Source: Ferrimonas gelatinilytica
GTDB lineage: Bacteria > Pseudomonadota > Gammaproteobacteria > Enterobacterales > Shewanellaceae
NCBI RefSeq assembly: GCF_039544205.1
Contig: NZ_BAABLF010000006.1
Location: 1 to 64,000 of the forward strand
Length of the DNA stretch: 64,000 nucleotides
Direction of reading: 5' to 3'
The translations under genes and the position numbers were made by a program. Positions 54,366-62,205 of the stretch are shown here, piece after piece (position 1 is the stretch's first letter; each line of letters begins with the position of its first letter). The notes below the pieces were generated by a model that saw only the letters and a list, made by a program, of their open reading frames with translations, made no database searches and was not told where the DNA came from.

Positions 54366-54857
54366 ATGAGCGGTAAAGAAATGGAATCTTATGGGGCACA
54401 GCAAGAATATGCTGGATTTTGGATAAGATTTGGCGCTTCGATAATTGACTCAATAATATTGATTGCGGTCACATTACCTTTACTTATCTTGATCTATGGT
54501 GAGCAATACTGGGAAAGTGATGCATTTATTCTTGGTGTTCCACATTTTGTGATCAACTGGATATTTCCTCTTGTCGCCACAGTACTGTTTTGGGTATATA
54601 AATCGGCTACGCCGGGTAAGATGGCTGTCAAGACCAAAGTTGTTGACTCGAAAACTGGAAATCCTCCTTCCGTTCAGCAGTCATTAATACGTTACATTGG
54701 TTATTATATTTCTCTGCTACCAATAGGCCTTGGATTCTTTTGGGTTGCTTGGGATTCGAAGAAGCAGGGTTGGCACGATAAAATTGCAGGTACTGTAGTT
54801 ATACGTCCTAAAAACAAGGGTGTTGAAAGCGTAAATTTTTCAGCAAGTAATACCTAA
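54366..54857 (+). CDS. cassette B3: RDD family membrane protein
   Basis: A 163-residue protein of the RDD family. The Arg/Asp pattern appears as AGFWIRFGASIIDSIILI near residue 16, and the family's KSATPGKMAVKTKVVD and KQGWHDKIAGTVVI follow. Three helices. RDD proteins are uncharacterised or act as Na+/H+ antiporters in some bacteria. TAAGGAGATAGAG precedes the ATG. AT-rich; the stop lies in the R' box of its attC. Confidence 0.85.
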   Translation: MSGKEMESYGAQQEYAGFWIRFGASIIDSIILIAVTLPLLILIYGEQYWESDAFILGVPHFVINWIFPLVATVLFWVYKSATPGKMAVKTKVVDSKTGNPPSVQQSLIRYIGYYISLLPIGLGFFWVAWDSKKQGWHDKIAGTVVIRPKNKGVESVNFSASNT

Positions 54858-54909
54858 CAAAAAGCTAAAGAGGGACCGGAATATGCCGGACCCTTAGTTT
54901 TGCGTTAGC
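54852..54909 (+). other. attC site of cassette B3 (short type)
   Basis: R' ACCTAACAAAAAGC and R'' TTGCGTTAGC bound a 58-bp site with the fold-back GGACCGGAATATGCCGGACC. AATACCTAA mirrors the cassette start TTAGGTATT. Confidence 0.8.
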
Positions 54910-54925
54910 TGTACAAGGAGTTACA

Positions 54926-55294
54926 TTGAGCACCATAAAACAATCAAGTATATTTACTTTGTTTCTGATAATTTTCAGTTTCATATTTCGCTATTGCTCT
55001 GTCTATAAATCAGGTGCAGATATCCATTTTCTGGCAGTTGCTGTTAGTGTTTTATTGGCTGGTTTTGTGGGTGGTGTGGGCTTTTATTTGGGGCAGCTAA
55101 CTATCAATGATCCAATAGCAGTAAAGCACTTGGCGTTTTTGTCGGGATTCGTTTATTTGTTATCGCATACTACCAGTAACTTTTTGGGGCTTTATCAAAT
55201 TTCGTGGTTTGCCTATGCCGCGTTGCTATTTGTTTTAGCATTTATAACCGCATTGCGTGCGCCAAAAATGTTTAATAAAGAAAAGTACAGCTAA
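54926..55294 (+). CDS. cassette B4: four-helix membrane protein, unknown
   Basis: A 122-residue protein with four helices (about 9-24, 34-56, 68-88 and 92-110). It starts at a TTG (codon 1) with AAGGAG six bases upstream, a strong site that decides the start. The 5' end of the cassette, TTAGCTGTACAAGGAGTT, is the same as the start of the decayed cassette at 48,891. No family recognised. Confidence 0.68.
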   Translation: MSTIKQSSIFTLFLIIFSFIFRYCSVYKSGADIHFLAVAVSVLLAGFVGGVGFYLGQLTINDPIAVKHLAFLSGFVYLLSHTTSNFLGLYQISWFAYAALLFVLAFITALRAPKMFNKEKYS

Positions 55295-55387
55295 CAAGCT
55301 GTTAAACAAGGACAAAAAACCGTTGGCTTTTGCTCCTTCGTCGCTAATTTTAGCCAACAATTTTTTGCCTGTTAACAGGGCGTTAGG
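55290..55387 (+). other. attC site of cassette B4
   Basis: R' GCTAACAAGCTG, centre CGTTGGCTTTTGCTCCTTCG and GCTAATTTTAGCCAACAA, R'' GGGCGTTAGG, 98 bp. Main local attC family. GTACAGCTAAC mirrors the cassette start GTTAGCTGTAC. Confidence 0.88.
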
Positions 55388-55392
55388 CACAT

Positions 55393-55731
55393 ATGAGAGT
55401 ATTCAGATTACTTAGCTACGCGATGGCGATAGTTCTAGCGATTACTTCAGCCCTCCATCTTGTGCTGTTGGCATCTGATAGTGAAACCTATAGAACCTGG
55501 GTGTTGATACAGATGACACTTCTGCTTGTACTATCCACTGCAATATTGCTTTCTGCAAAAGGAAGAAGATGGGCATTGACACTAGTGACGTTGGCGGCGA
55601 TAGCTGCGACGTATATCAATGCGGTGTACTTGAATTACGGGAATGGAGCCCTTATTTCGGTTGTCCCTATGGGGGCTCTGCTTTGTTATCTGACCGCAGC
55701 ATATCGTGTAAGCTCAACTAACGATGCCTAG
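55393..55731 (+). CDS. cassette B5: membrane protein of 112 residues, unknown
   Basis: Three or four helices (about 6-27, 36-53, 60-77 and 85-103), starting MRVFRLLSYAMAIVLAI. The ATG lies within a few bases of the recombination core and no ribosome binding site is visible. A degenerate attC follows. No family recognised. Confidence 0.65.
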   Translation: MRVFRLLSYAMAIVLAITSALHLVLLASDSETYRTWVLIQMTLLLVLSTAILLSAKGRRWALTLVTLAAIAATYINAVYLNYGNGALISVVPMGALLCYLTAAYRVSSTNDA

Positions 55732-55823
55732 CAAGGCGCTGCAGGCGGATCGCATTCGTTCGGTTGGCCATTGCTCATGTTTTGCATATTTTAGCCACCA
55801 AGCTGTTTTCGCTGATTGGTGTG
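55725..55823 (+). other. degenerate attC-like site after cassette B5
   Basis: TGCCTAGCAAGG is a plausible R' box (the cassette starts TTAGGCACA), and CGGTTGGCCATTGCTC with ATTTTAGCCACC partly forms the centre. The R'' box GCGTTAG is missing. This marks the decayed end of the recognisable array. Confidence 0.5.
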
Positions 55824-55842
55824 CTTTTTGGAATATTAATAA

Positions 55843-56154
55843 TTGAATAGAAAAATCACATTTAATTTAAAGGTTTTTGCTGTGGCAACAATAATCTCCA
55901 GCTTAGTGACTTTTGGTTTCTACTCAAACGAAGCAAGAAAGGAAGTTTACTATCTTTGTGGAAACTTAAGCAAAGACACTTCCTACTCAAGTGTTATTAG
56001 GCAACTAAACACCATTAATTTATCGGAATATAGAGTAGAAGAGTTGTGGCAAGGTAAGCGAATCATTCACAGTAGCAAACTTAACTTTCATCTGTTTCGC
56101 TGTAACATAGAGTTCAACACGGAAGAAAAGGTAACCTCTGTTTCATATAATTAA
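55843..56154 (+). CDS. small exported or membrane-anchored protein, unknown
   Basis: A 103-residue frame from a TTG, with an N-terminal helix (KVFAVATIISSLVTFGFYS, about 10-28) and two Cys in the exported part (YYLCGNLS and LFRCNIEF). A weak TGGA lies upstream. AT-rich, like the cassettes, but no attC closes it. No family recognised, and the start is uncertain. Confidence 0.5.
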   Translation: MNRKITFNLKVFAVATIISSLVTFGFYSNEARKEVYYLCGNLSKDTSYSSVIRQLNTINLSEYRVEELWQGKRIIHSSKLNFHLFRCNIEFNTEEKVTSVSYN

Positions 56155-56288
56155 ATATAAGGCGTGCTGTTATCGTTTTTATTCTTTTCAGTTAGTTAGA
56201 AATATCCAGCTTTATAACCTTTAGTTTTAGTCCGCGCGCCTTTTTCCAAAATTTAGGTGTTTCTGTCATCGTAAGCATGGGGCCAAAC

Positions 56289-56831
56289 ATGAAGTATGAG
56301 AAAATTATTGATCGCATTAGTTCTGGAATTATGTCTAGAACCGACCTCGTAAAGCTGAAGGCCAACGCGGATAGAAAGCTATCTGAAGGCGATTTGGAAG
56401 CTAAGCATGTATTAAATGCTATTAATAATGCCACCACAACAGACGAATATGTTTTGTTTATGGGCTTTTGTCCGGACGCAGACTTTAATAATCGATTGGA
56501 TATTGGTTGGAAGGAAAATAAAATCTGCCGCTTCGATTATTTAGATAGTGAGCGCCAGCTTGAACGATTTAACTCCATCTGTAAGGGTGACCTTGTTGTT
56601 CTTAAAAAACGTGAGAAGTTTGGGAAAACTATGAAGCTCTATGGGCATGGTAGGGTTAGCTCAGTTTCTTACGATGAAAATAATATCCGCTTTCTAAATA
56701 TGGATTGGTCTTCTCAAGATCAGATCATTGAAGTTCCGCTAATGGGCTGTAATTCGACAGTTGATATTAAGTCGATTGAATCAATAGAGGGAGAAATGCC
56801 AGAGGATTTTTATGACTGGCTGAAGATATGA
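56289..56831 (+). CDS. hypothetical protein with a possible PUA/EVE-like C-terminal half
   Basis: A 180-residue protein. A helical, charged first 55 residues (including SRTDLVKLKANADRKLSEGD) precede VLFMGFCPDADFNNRLDIGW, a beta-rich segment with GDLVVLKKREKFGKTMKLYGHGRVSSV, and the end DFYDWLKI. The GDLVVL...GHGRVSSV stretch recalls EVE/ASCH-type PUA folds that read modified bases, but this is a weak resemblance. An ATG four codons upstream is an alternative start. AT-rich; no attC seen. Confidence 0.6.
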   Translation: MKYEKIIDRISSGIMSRTDLVKLKANADRKLSEGDLEAKHVLNAINNATTTDEYVLFMGFCPDADFNNRLDIGWKENKICRFDYLDSERQLERFNSICKGDLVVLKKREKFGKTMKLYGHGRVSSVSYDENNIRFLNMDWSSQDQIIEVPLMGCNSTVDIKSIESIEGEMPEDFYDWLKI

Positions 56832-56975
56832 AAATTCATTTCGATTTGCGCTGAAGCTGGTCCTATTGTTTGGGCTGAATTCCAGTCTGACTCTTTTATT
56901 CACCTTGCATAGCACAATTTGTGCTAATTCATTGTCAGTGATATCAACGTTACCTCTGTTCATCAAGGCCCAGCA

Positions 56976-57188
56976 ATGTCCGAAATAATATTACGATCCA
57001 TCATTACGTGCCCAGAGTGCGGGCACCGGAAAGAGGAGGTGATGCCTACAGATGCATGCCAATTCTTCTACGAGTGTGAGGCCTGCCATCAGCTGCTAAA
57101 ACCGAAACCCGGTGACTGTTGTGTCTACTGCTCCTATGGCACGGTTAAGTGTCCGCCGATTCAACGAGGAGACGGGTGTTGCGGTTAG
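56976..57188 (+). CDS. GDCCVxC-type small Cys-rich protein
   Basis: A 70-residue protein with two CxxC pairs (CPEC at 12-15 and CEAC at 34-37) and the signature GDCCVYCSYGTVKCPPIQ at 46-63, ending in CCG. The family, known in cysteine and selenocysteine forms, is found next to metal and thiol-stress genes. Here the position is cysteine. It could bind a metal or carry out thiol chemistry. The neighbours give no clue. Confidence 0.82.
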   Translation: MSEIILRSIITCPECGHRKEEVMPTDACQFFYECEACHQLLKPKPGDCCVYCSYGTVKCPPIQRGDGCCG

Positions 57189-57532
57189 ACCCGTCAACTC
57201 AGTGGGACAAGTGATGGGCGTTTGGCGGGTCCGCTGCATCCGTGGCACTTTACTGTATCGGCCGGTGCCCTGGGATCACTGGATGACTGTCTGTTCTGCT
57301 TTCTTCGTTCCTCTTTCTTAGCGATTTGTTCCTGTTTCCCGTCTCCCCTATCTCCCCTCTTATCGGCTTTTTATCTTTCCTCTTCTCCCTCTTTTTCCTT
57401 CCAGCTATCTCCTCTCGTCACTCTCGCTCTGTCCCGCTCTCTATTGCCTCTTACTAATGCGCCAGGTTCGCTTTGCCCTAAGTTCCCCGGGAGGGGAGCC
57501 AGCGATCCCAACCCCCTTGTCACTTTGGGTGT
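57189..57532. other. gene-free stretch with a long pyrimidine-rich strand
   Basis: From about 57290 to 57480 the plus strand is strongly pyrimidine-rich (runs such as TTTCTTCGTTCCTCTTTCTT and CCTCTTCTCCCTCTTTTTCC). No gene is supported; open frames here code only Ser/Leu/Pro-rich runs. It lies just downstream of the methyltransferase-like gene read from the other strand. Confidence 0.6.
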
Positions 57533-58225
57533 TCACGGCAGGAGCGCCAACTGCCCATGCTGTGGAGTAGGGGAGGGGGGCTTCTGGCGCATCAGTTCGG
57601 TGGCGTTAGTGTGCTTAAGCAGGTGCTGGCGTATGGGGGCGAGCTGGTTACCGTCCCGATGGGCACCGGTGAAACGAAGTCCCTGGTGCAGGGCGCCGAG
57701 GGCGATGCTGTGATCCTGCATGAAGGGGTCGATCACCAGCCCCGCATCCAGATCCTGCAGCAGCTCCGCCACCAGTGCTTCCGGCAGCGCCTGGCTCTTG
57801 TCGGCGGGAAGGCTGTGGAGTTGAGGCTGTTGGCGCCAGCTGGGGACGGGTTTGCCCTTGTAGAGTTGCAGCAGGATAAGCAGGCGTGCTGGCTTGTTGG
57901 TTTGTTGCCAGATCCGGGTTGGGCCGATTTTGAAGCCGGCGGCCTGGGCCATGGGGATCAGGCTGGGCAGGTCCCCCTGCTCACAAAGAATGAGGCCGAG
58001 AGTATCGGGTTTCATTACCCGGTAGAGCTGGGCAAAGACGCCACTGATGCTTTGGGAGGGAAACAGCTGGTACCAGGTATTTTGTCGCGAGCGGCCGTTA
58101 TGGCAGCGTAGCTGGCTCTGGCTGGCTGCCCGACAAAGGGAGGTCAGCAGGCGGTCGACGGACTGGTCACCCAGTTGGCATAACCAGTCCAGTGCGGCGG
58201 CATGGCGTAGTTGAAAGCTGGACAT
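57533..58225 (-). CDS. degenerate DNA-methyltransferase-fold protein
   Basis: A 230-residue protein with the layout of N4/N6-type DNA methyltransferases: DALDWL-like start (LRHAAALDWLCQLGDQSVDRLLTS), a middle SGVFAQLYRVMKPDTLGLILC and a C-terminal DPFMQDHSIALGALHQGLRFTGAHRD. The catalytic DPPY is replaced by TSLCRA, and the SAM motif DPFxGSG is degraded to DPFMQDHS. It is therefore probably inactive as a methylase. The ATG at 58225 is preceded by AAGGATAGGG; 29 further open codons upstream lack a site. Confidence 0.7.
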   Translation of the reverse strand: MSSFQLRHAAALDWLCQLGDQSVDRLLTSLCRAASQSQLRCHNGRSRQNTWYQLFPSQSISGVFAQLYRVMKPDTLGLILCEQGDLPSLIPMAQAAGFKIGPTRIWQQTNKPARLLILLQLYKGKPVPSWRQQPQLHSLPADKSQALPEALVAELLQDLDAGLVIDPFMQDHSIALGALHQGLRFTGAHRDGNQLAPIRQHLLKHTNATELMRQKPPSPTPQHGQLALLP

Positions 58226-58390
58226 ATCCCTATCCTTAAATGACTGGATAAACAAACACTGGTTATATGTACAGTTATATTTGGAGCTTGTCCAGTTTTC
58301 AACCCGTTTCACGACAAGGGTAGACGCTCATGGGCTTTGCTATCTCCCGGTTCTAGCCCCCTGTATCGGTGTCACGAATCGCCAGAAACA

Positions 58391-58416
58391 ACTCAGGCAC
58401 CCGAAGGTGCCTGAGT
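58391..58416 (-). terminator. terminator after the 25-codon gene
   Basis: ACTCAGGCACC, loop CGAA, GGTGCCTGAGT; on the minus strand TGTTT follows. It begins 8 bp past the stop of the small reading frame. Confidence 0.8.
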
Positions 58417-58423
58417 CGTCGCC

Positions 58424-58501
58424 TTACTTGGCGTGCATCTGGTAAAGCTCGCTGAAGCTGCGCTGGTAGCGGGCAGCCAGAGCTTGGATAAAGAGTTTCA
58501 T
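58424..58501 (-). CDS. candidate small protein of 25 residues
   Basis: The frame starts MKLFIQALAARYQ, continues RSFSELYQMHAK and ends with TAA. GGAG lies about 8 bases before the ATG, and a perfect terminator hairpin follows 8 bp after the stop, so it looks like a complete small transcription unit. The peptide is basic and amphipathic. I do not recognise a family. Confidence 0.55.
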   Translation of the reverse strand: MKLFIQALAARYQRSFSELYQMHAK

Positions 58502-58823
58502 GGGGGGCTCCGCTTCATCAGGCTCGGTACTCCGAGCCTGTCTTAATTTCGAGCGCCATCTTAGTGCCGCGGCCCCGGGGCGACAAATGAATAATGTTCC
58601 GATTAACCATTAGCAAAATTAATCTCTCTGTCTGCACGTTTCAGCCAGATAATCATTCAAAAATATAAATATCAGAAGCTTACTCCATCATAGTGGCACT
58701 TTGCTGAAAAAACAGTCTGATAAATGCTTATGTTAACTACGCCTTTTGGGTCAGGGGATGAACCCTGGCTGAGGGTGCATCTGCGGGGCCGTTAGTGACT
58801 CACAGGTGGATGCAACGTTTTGT

Positions 58824-58857
58824 TAATAACAACAAAGGTTTTCCCTAATTGTTATTA
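58824..58857. promoter_or_regulatory. inverted repeat upstream of cydA
   Basis: TAATAACAA at 58824-58832 and TTGTTATTA at 58849-58857 are perfect complements with a 16-base spacer. The AT-rich GTTAAT/GTTATTA words recall ArcA-type sites known to control cyd genes, but the match is loose. Confidence 0.4.
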
Positions 58858-59218
58858 GTTGGGAGCTGAGTCACAAAAGAGCCTGACGCTTCGTGGCAGG
58901 GATTGAGCGCCTTGTGCTGGGGATGGTATAAATTTCGCGATAAATCTTAGTGGCATCGCTCATGCTACCCGATTTTTCACTATTCAATAGGCACTCAGCG
59001 CGTTAGTGTTGAGTGTTAAAAAAGTGTGTATGTAGCCTTCTGAGTCGGCCCGCGAACTTAAACCCCTTCTGTTGGTGATGCCCCCCGCTCGTTCCTGGCC
59101 GCTTTGATGGCTTACTGCCACGCTTTTCCATTTGTGGGTTGGCCCCGGGCCATCACCGGTTTTTAGTAAGGCGTTGCCGGCGGGATCATGAAGACCTGCC
59201 GGCGTTGAGGAGAACGCA

Positions 59219-60841
59219 ATGATTATCGATGAAGTCGTCGATCTATCGAGGTTACAGTTCGCGCTCACCGCGATGTACCACTTTCTGTTTGTGCCCCTGA
59301 CGTTGGGTCTGGCATTCCTGTTGGCGATCATGGAGTCCCTCTATGTGATGACCAACAAGCAGGTCTACAAGGACATGTGTAAGTACTGGGGTAAGTTGTT
59401 TGCCATCAACTTTGCCCTGGGGGTGACCACAGGGATCACCATGGAGTTCCAGTTCGGTACCAACTGGGCTTACTACTCCCATTACGTGGGGGACATCTTC
59501 GGTGCACCCCTGGCCATTGAGGGCCTGATGGCCTTCTTCCTGGAGTCCACCCTGGTGGGCCTGATGTTCTTCGGCTGGGACCGTCTCTCCAAGCGTCAAC
59601 ACCTGGCGGTCACCTGGCTGGTCGCACTGGGTTCCAACATGTCTGCGCTGTGGATCCTGATCGCCAACGCTTGGATGCAGAACCCGATCGGTTCCGAGTT
59701 CAACTTTGAAACCATGCGTATGGAGATGGCCTCCTTTGCGGACCTGATCTTCAACCCGGTCGCGCAGGTGAAATTCGTTCATACCGTGGCGGCAGGTTAC
59801 GTGACCGGCGCCGTCTTTGTTCTGGCCATCAGCTCCTACTTCCTGCTGAAGAAGCGTGACCTGCCCTTCGCGCGTCGCTCTTTCTCCGTGGCCGCGGCAT
59901 TCGGTATGGCCTCCATCCTGTCCGTTATCGTCCTGGGTGACGAATCCGGCTACGAGATGGGTGATGTGCAGAAGGTGAAACTGGCGGCGGTGGAAGCGGA
60001 GTGGGAGACCCACCCGGCACCGGCGGCCTTCACCGCTTTCGGTATTCCCGACAGCGACGAGATGAAGACCAACTTCGCCCTGCAGATCCCCTACGTGATG
60101 GGTATCATCGCCACCCGCTCCCTGGACGAGCAGGTCACCGGTATCAAGGATCTGAAGGATGAGCACGAGGTGCGGATCCGCAGCGGTATGGTCGCCTTCG
60201 ATCTGCTGCAGCAAGTGCGTGCGGGCACCATCAGCGACGAAGACCGTGCCCTGTACGAAGAGAAGAAGGTGGACCTGGGCTACGGCTTCCTGCTCAAGCG
60301 CTACACCGATGACATTTCCAACGCCACCGACGAAATGGTGATGAAGGCGGTTGATGACTCCATCCCCGCGGTTGGCCCAATGTTCTGGACCTTCCGCATC
60401 ATGGTGGGTCTGGGTTTTGCCATGCTGCTGCTGATCACTCTGGCGTTCTACCAGAGCTGCAAGCAGAAAGTGGACGAGAAGCCCTGGCTGCTCAAGGCGC
60501 TGCTGTTTATCCTGCCGGCCCCCTGGATCGCCATCCTCTGTGGTTGGTTCGTGGCCGAGTACGGTCGTCAGCCCTGGACCATCGCCGAAGTGCTGCCCAC
60601 CTACATGTCGGCATCCAGCCTCAGCGTGGGTGAGCTCTGGTTCTCCATCATTCTGATCTGCGGCTTCTACACCGTGGCGCTGGTGGTGGAGATGTTCCTG
60701 ATGTTCCGCTTTGCCCGCCTGGGCCCGAGCAGCCTCAAGACCGGCCGCTACCACTTCGAACAGGAGAATGCGTCCTCTGCCAACGACAGTTTCGACGCAG
60801 CGCTGACCACCTCTGACAAGGAGAGCCCAAGCAATGCTTGA
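59219..60841 (+). CDS. cydA: cytochrome bd ubiquinol oxidase subunit I
   Basis: A 540-residue protein with nine helices. Heme ligands are visible: the His of LTAMYHFLFVPLTLG near residue 20 (b595/d), the His of KFVHTVAAGYVTGA near 186 (b558) and the Met of the region near 390. A long Q-loop follows helix 6, and the GRQPW segment is conserved. It is the quinol-oxidising subunit of the high-affinity terminal oxidase. It overlaps cydB by 8 bp. Confidence 0.97.
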   Translation: MIIDEVVDLSRLQFALTAMYHFLFVPLTLGLAFLLAIMESLYVMTNKQVYKDMCKYWGKLFAINFALGVTTGITMEFQFGTNWAYYSHYVGDIFGAPLAIEGLMAFFLESTLVGLMFFGWDRLSKRQHLAVTWLVALGSNMSALWILIANAWMQNPIGSEFNFETMRMEMASFADLIFNPVAQVKFVHTVAAGYVTGAVFVLAISSYFLLKKRDLPFARRSFSVAAAFGMASILSVIVLGDESGYEMGDVQKVKLAAVEAEWETHPAPAAFTAFGIPDSDEMKTNFALQIPYVMGIIATRSLDEQVTGIKDLKDEHEVRIRSGMVAFDLLQQVRAGTISDEDRALYEEKKVDLGYGFLLKRYTDDISNATDEMVMKAVDDSIPAVGPMFWTFRIMVGLGFAMLLLITLAFYQSCKQKVDEKPWLLKALLFILPAPWIAILCGWFVAEYGRQPWTIAEVLPTYMSASSLSVGELWFSIILICGFYTVALVVEMFLMFRFARLGPSSLKTGRYHFEQENASSANDSFDAALTTSDKESPSNA

Positions 60842-61973
60842 TTACGAAATGCTACGACTGATCTGGTGGGGGCTGGTTGTTGTCCTGCTGATCGGCTTCG
60901 CCGTCACCGACGGTTTCGACATGGGGGTCGGCGCTTTGCTGCCGATCCTGGGCAAAACCAACAATGAACGCCGGGTGATGATCAACTCCATCGCCCCGCA
61001 CTGGGACGGCAACCAGGTCTGGTTGCTGACCGCCGGTGGCGCCTTGTTTGCCGCCTGGCCGATGGTTTATGCCGCGTCCTTCTCAGGCTTCTACATCGCC
61101 ATGGTGCTGACCCTGTTCGCCCTGTTCTTCCGGCCGATCGGGTTCGATTACCGCTCCAAGATCGATGATCCGCGCTGGCGTAACGCGTGGGACTGGGGGC
61201 TGTTTATTGGCGGCTTTGTCCCGCCTGTGGTGTTCGGTGTGGCCTTTGGCAACCTGTTCCTGGGCGTCCCGTTCTACTACGACGAGTGGATGCGTAACTA
61301 CTACGAAGGCGGCTTCTTCGGCCTGCTGAACCCGTTCGGTCTGCTGGTGGGTCTGCTCTCTGCGGCGATGCTGGTGCTGCACGGCGCCACCTGGCTGCAG
61401 ATGAAGACCGATGGCGCACTGCTGGCCCGGGCTCGCACCGCCTCCATTGTGCTGGCGCTGGCTTCTGCCCTGCTGTTCGTTCTGGCCGGTGTGGTGCAGT
61501 ACGGCTTCATCGACGGCTACGTGATCACCTCGGTTATCGATACCAATGCTGCCTCAAACCCGCTCAACAAGACCGTTGAGATGGTGTCTGGCGCCTGGTG
61601 GAACAACTTCTACGCCTATCCGGCGCTGTTTATCCTGCCGACTCTGGCGGTGGTGATGCCGCTGCTGGTGATTGTTGCAACCCGCGCCCACAGGCACGGC
61701 CTGGCGTTCCTGGCCTCGGCCCTGAACATCGTCGGCGTTATCACCACCGCAGTGGTGGCACTGTTCCCGTTCGTGATGCCCTCCAGCCTCAACCCGAACC
61801 AGTCTCTGACCATGTGGGATGCCACCAGTTCAGAGCTGACCCTAAAGGTGATGTTGGTGGCGGCGCTGATCTTCGTGCCTATCGTGCTGGGTTACACCAT
61901 CTGGTGTTACATCAAGATGTACGGCCGTATTACTGACGACCATATCGAGAGCAATTCGACCTCCCTGTACTAA
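60834..61973 (+). CDS. cydB: cytochrome bd ubiquinol oxidase subunit II
   Basis: A 379-residue protein with eight to nine helices. The N-terminus YEMLRLIWWGLVVVLLIGFAVTDGFDMGVGALLP, the HWDGNQVWLLTAGGALFAAWP block and RPIGFDYRSK are family features. It pairs with CydA. Its start lies in the end of cydA, so the two are coupled. Confidence 0.97.
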   Translation: MLDYEMLRLIWWGLVVVLLIGFAVTDGFDMGVGALLPILGKTNNERRVMINSIAPHWDGNQVWLLTAGGALFAAWPMVYAASFSGFYIAMVLTLFALFFRPIGFDYRSKIDDPRWRNAWDWGLFIGGFVPPVVFGVAFGNLFLGVPFYYDEWMRNYYEGGFFGLLNPFGLLVGLLSAAMLVLHGATWLQMKTDGALLARARTASIVLALASALLFVLAGVVQYGFIDGYVITSVIDTNAASNPLNKTVEMVSGAWWNNFYAYPALFILPTLAVVMPLLVIVATRAHRHGLAFLASALNIVGVITTAVVALFPFVMPSSLNPNQSLTMWDATSSELTLKVMLVAALIFVPIVLGYTIWCYIKMYGRITDDHIESNSTSLY

Positions 61974-62000
61974 GGCCTGGGATTAAAGGAGTTAAACACT

Positions 62001-62108
62001 ATGTGGTATTTCGCTTGGATCCTGGGTGTGCTGCTGGCTTGCGCCTTTGGCATCATCAACGGCCTCTGGCTGGAAGCCCAGGAAGCCCTGGACAAGGACG
62101 ACGACTGA
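62001..62108 (+). CDS. cydX: cytochrome bd oxidase small subunit CydX
   Basis: A 35-residue single-helix protein, MWYFAWILGVLLACAFGI followed by an INGLWLEAQEALDKDDD end. It matches CydX/YbgT in start, helix and acidic tail. CydX stabilises the heme site of cytochrome bd. It lies 27 bp after cydB, with AAAGGAG before the ATG, and is followed by the operon terminator. Confidence 0.95.
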   Translation: MWYFAWILGVLLACAFGIINGLWLEAQEALDKDDD

Positions 62109-62176
62109 ACCTCCTCTTCAGTCCGGCTCCTTAGGTCTGCCCGCAGGCATACGCCTCGGGTGGGCCGACCCAATTC

Positions 62177-62205
62177 AAAGCGTCGCCCTCGGGCGGCGCT
62201 TTTTA
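62177..62205 (+). terminator. terminator of the cydABX operon
   Basis: AAAGCGTCGCCC, loop TCG, GGCGGCGCTTTTT: a strong stem with a T-run, 68 bp past cydX. Confidence 0.88.

Larger units (their letters stand above)
58313..59218. promoter_or_regulatory. intergenic region before cydA
   Basis: These 906 bp contain only a candidate 25-codon gene with its terminator (58391-58501, minus strand) and an inverted repeat at 58824-58857. The remainder presumably carries the cyd promoter. GAGGAGAAC precedes the cydA ATG. Confidence 0.5.

Noticed and set aside
45900..57200. CRISPR arrays, toxin-antitoxin pairs or known defence operons in the accessory region
   Set aside because: No short regularly spaced repeats were seen, and no cassette product matched a toxin, antitoxin or defence nuclease that I can recognise.
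57222..57713. A 163-codon open frame across the pyrimidine-rich tract
   Set aside because: It encodes Ser/Leu/Pro-rich runs dictated by the tract and overlaps the methyltransferase-like gene.
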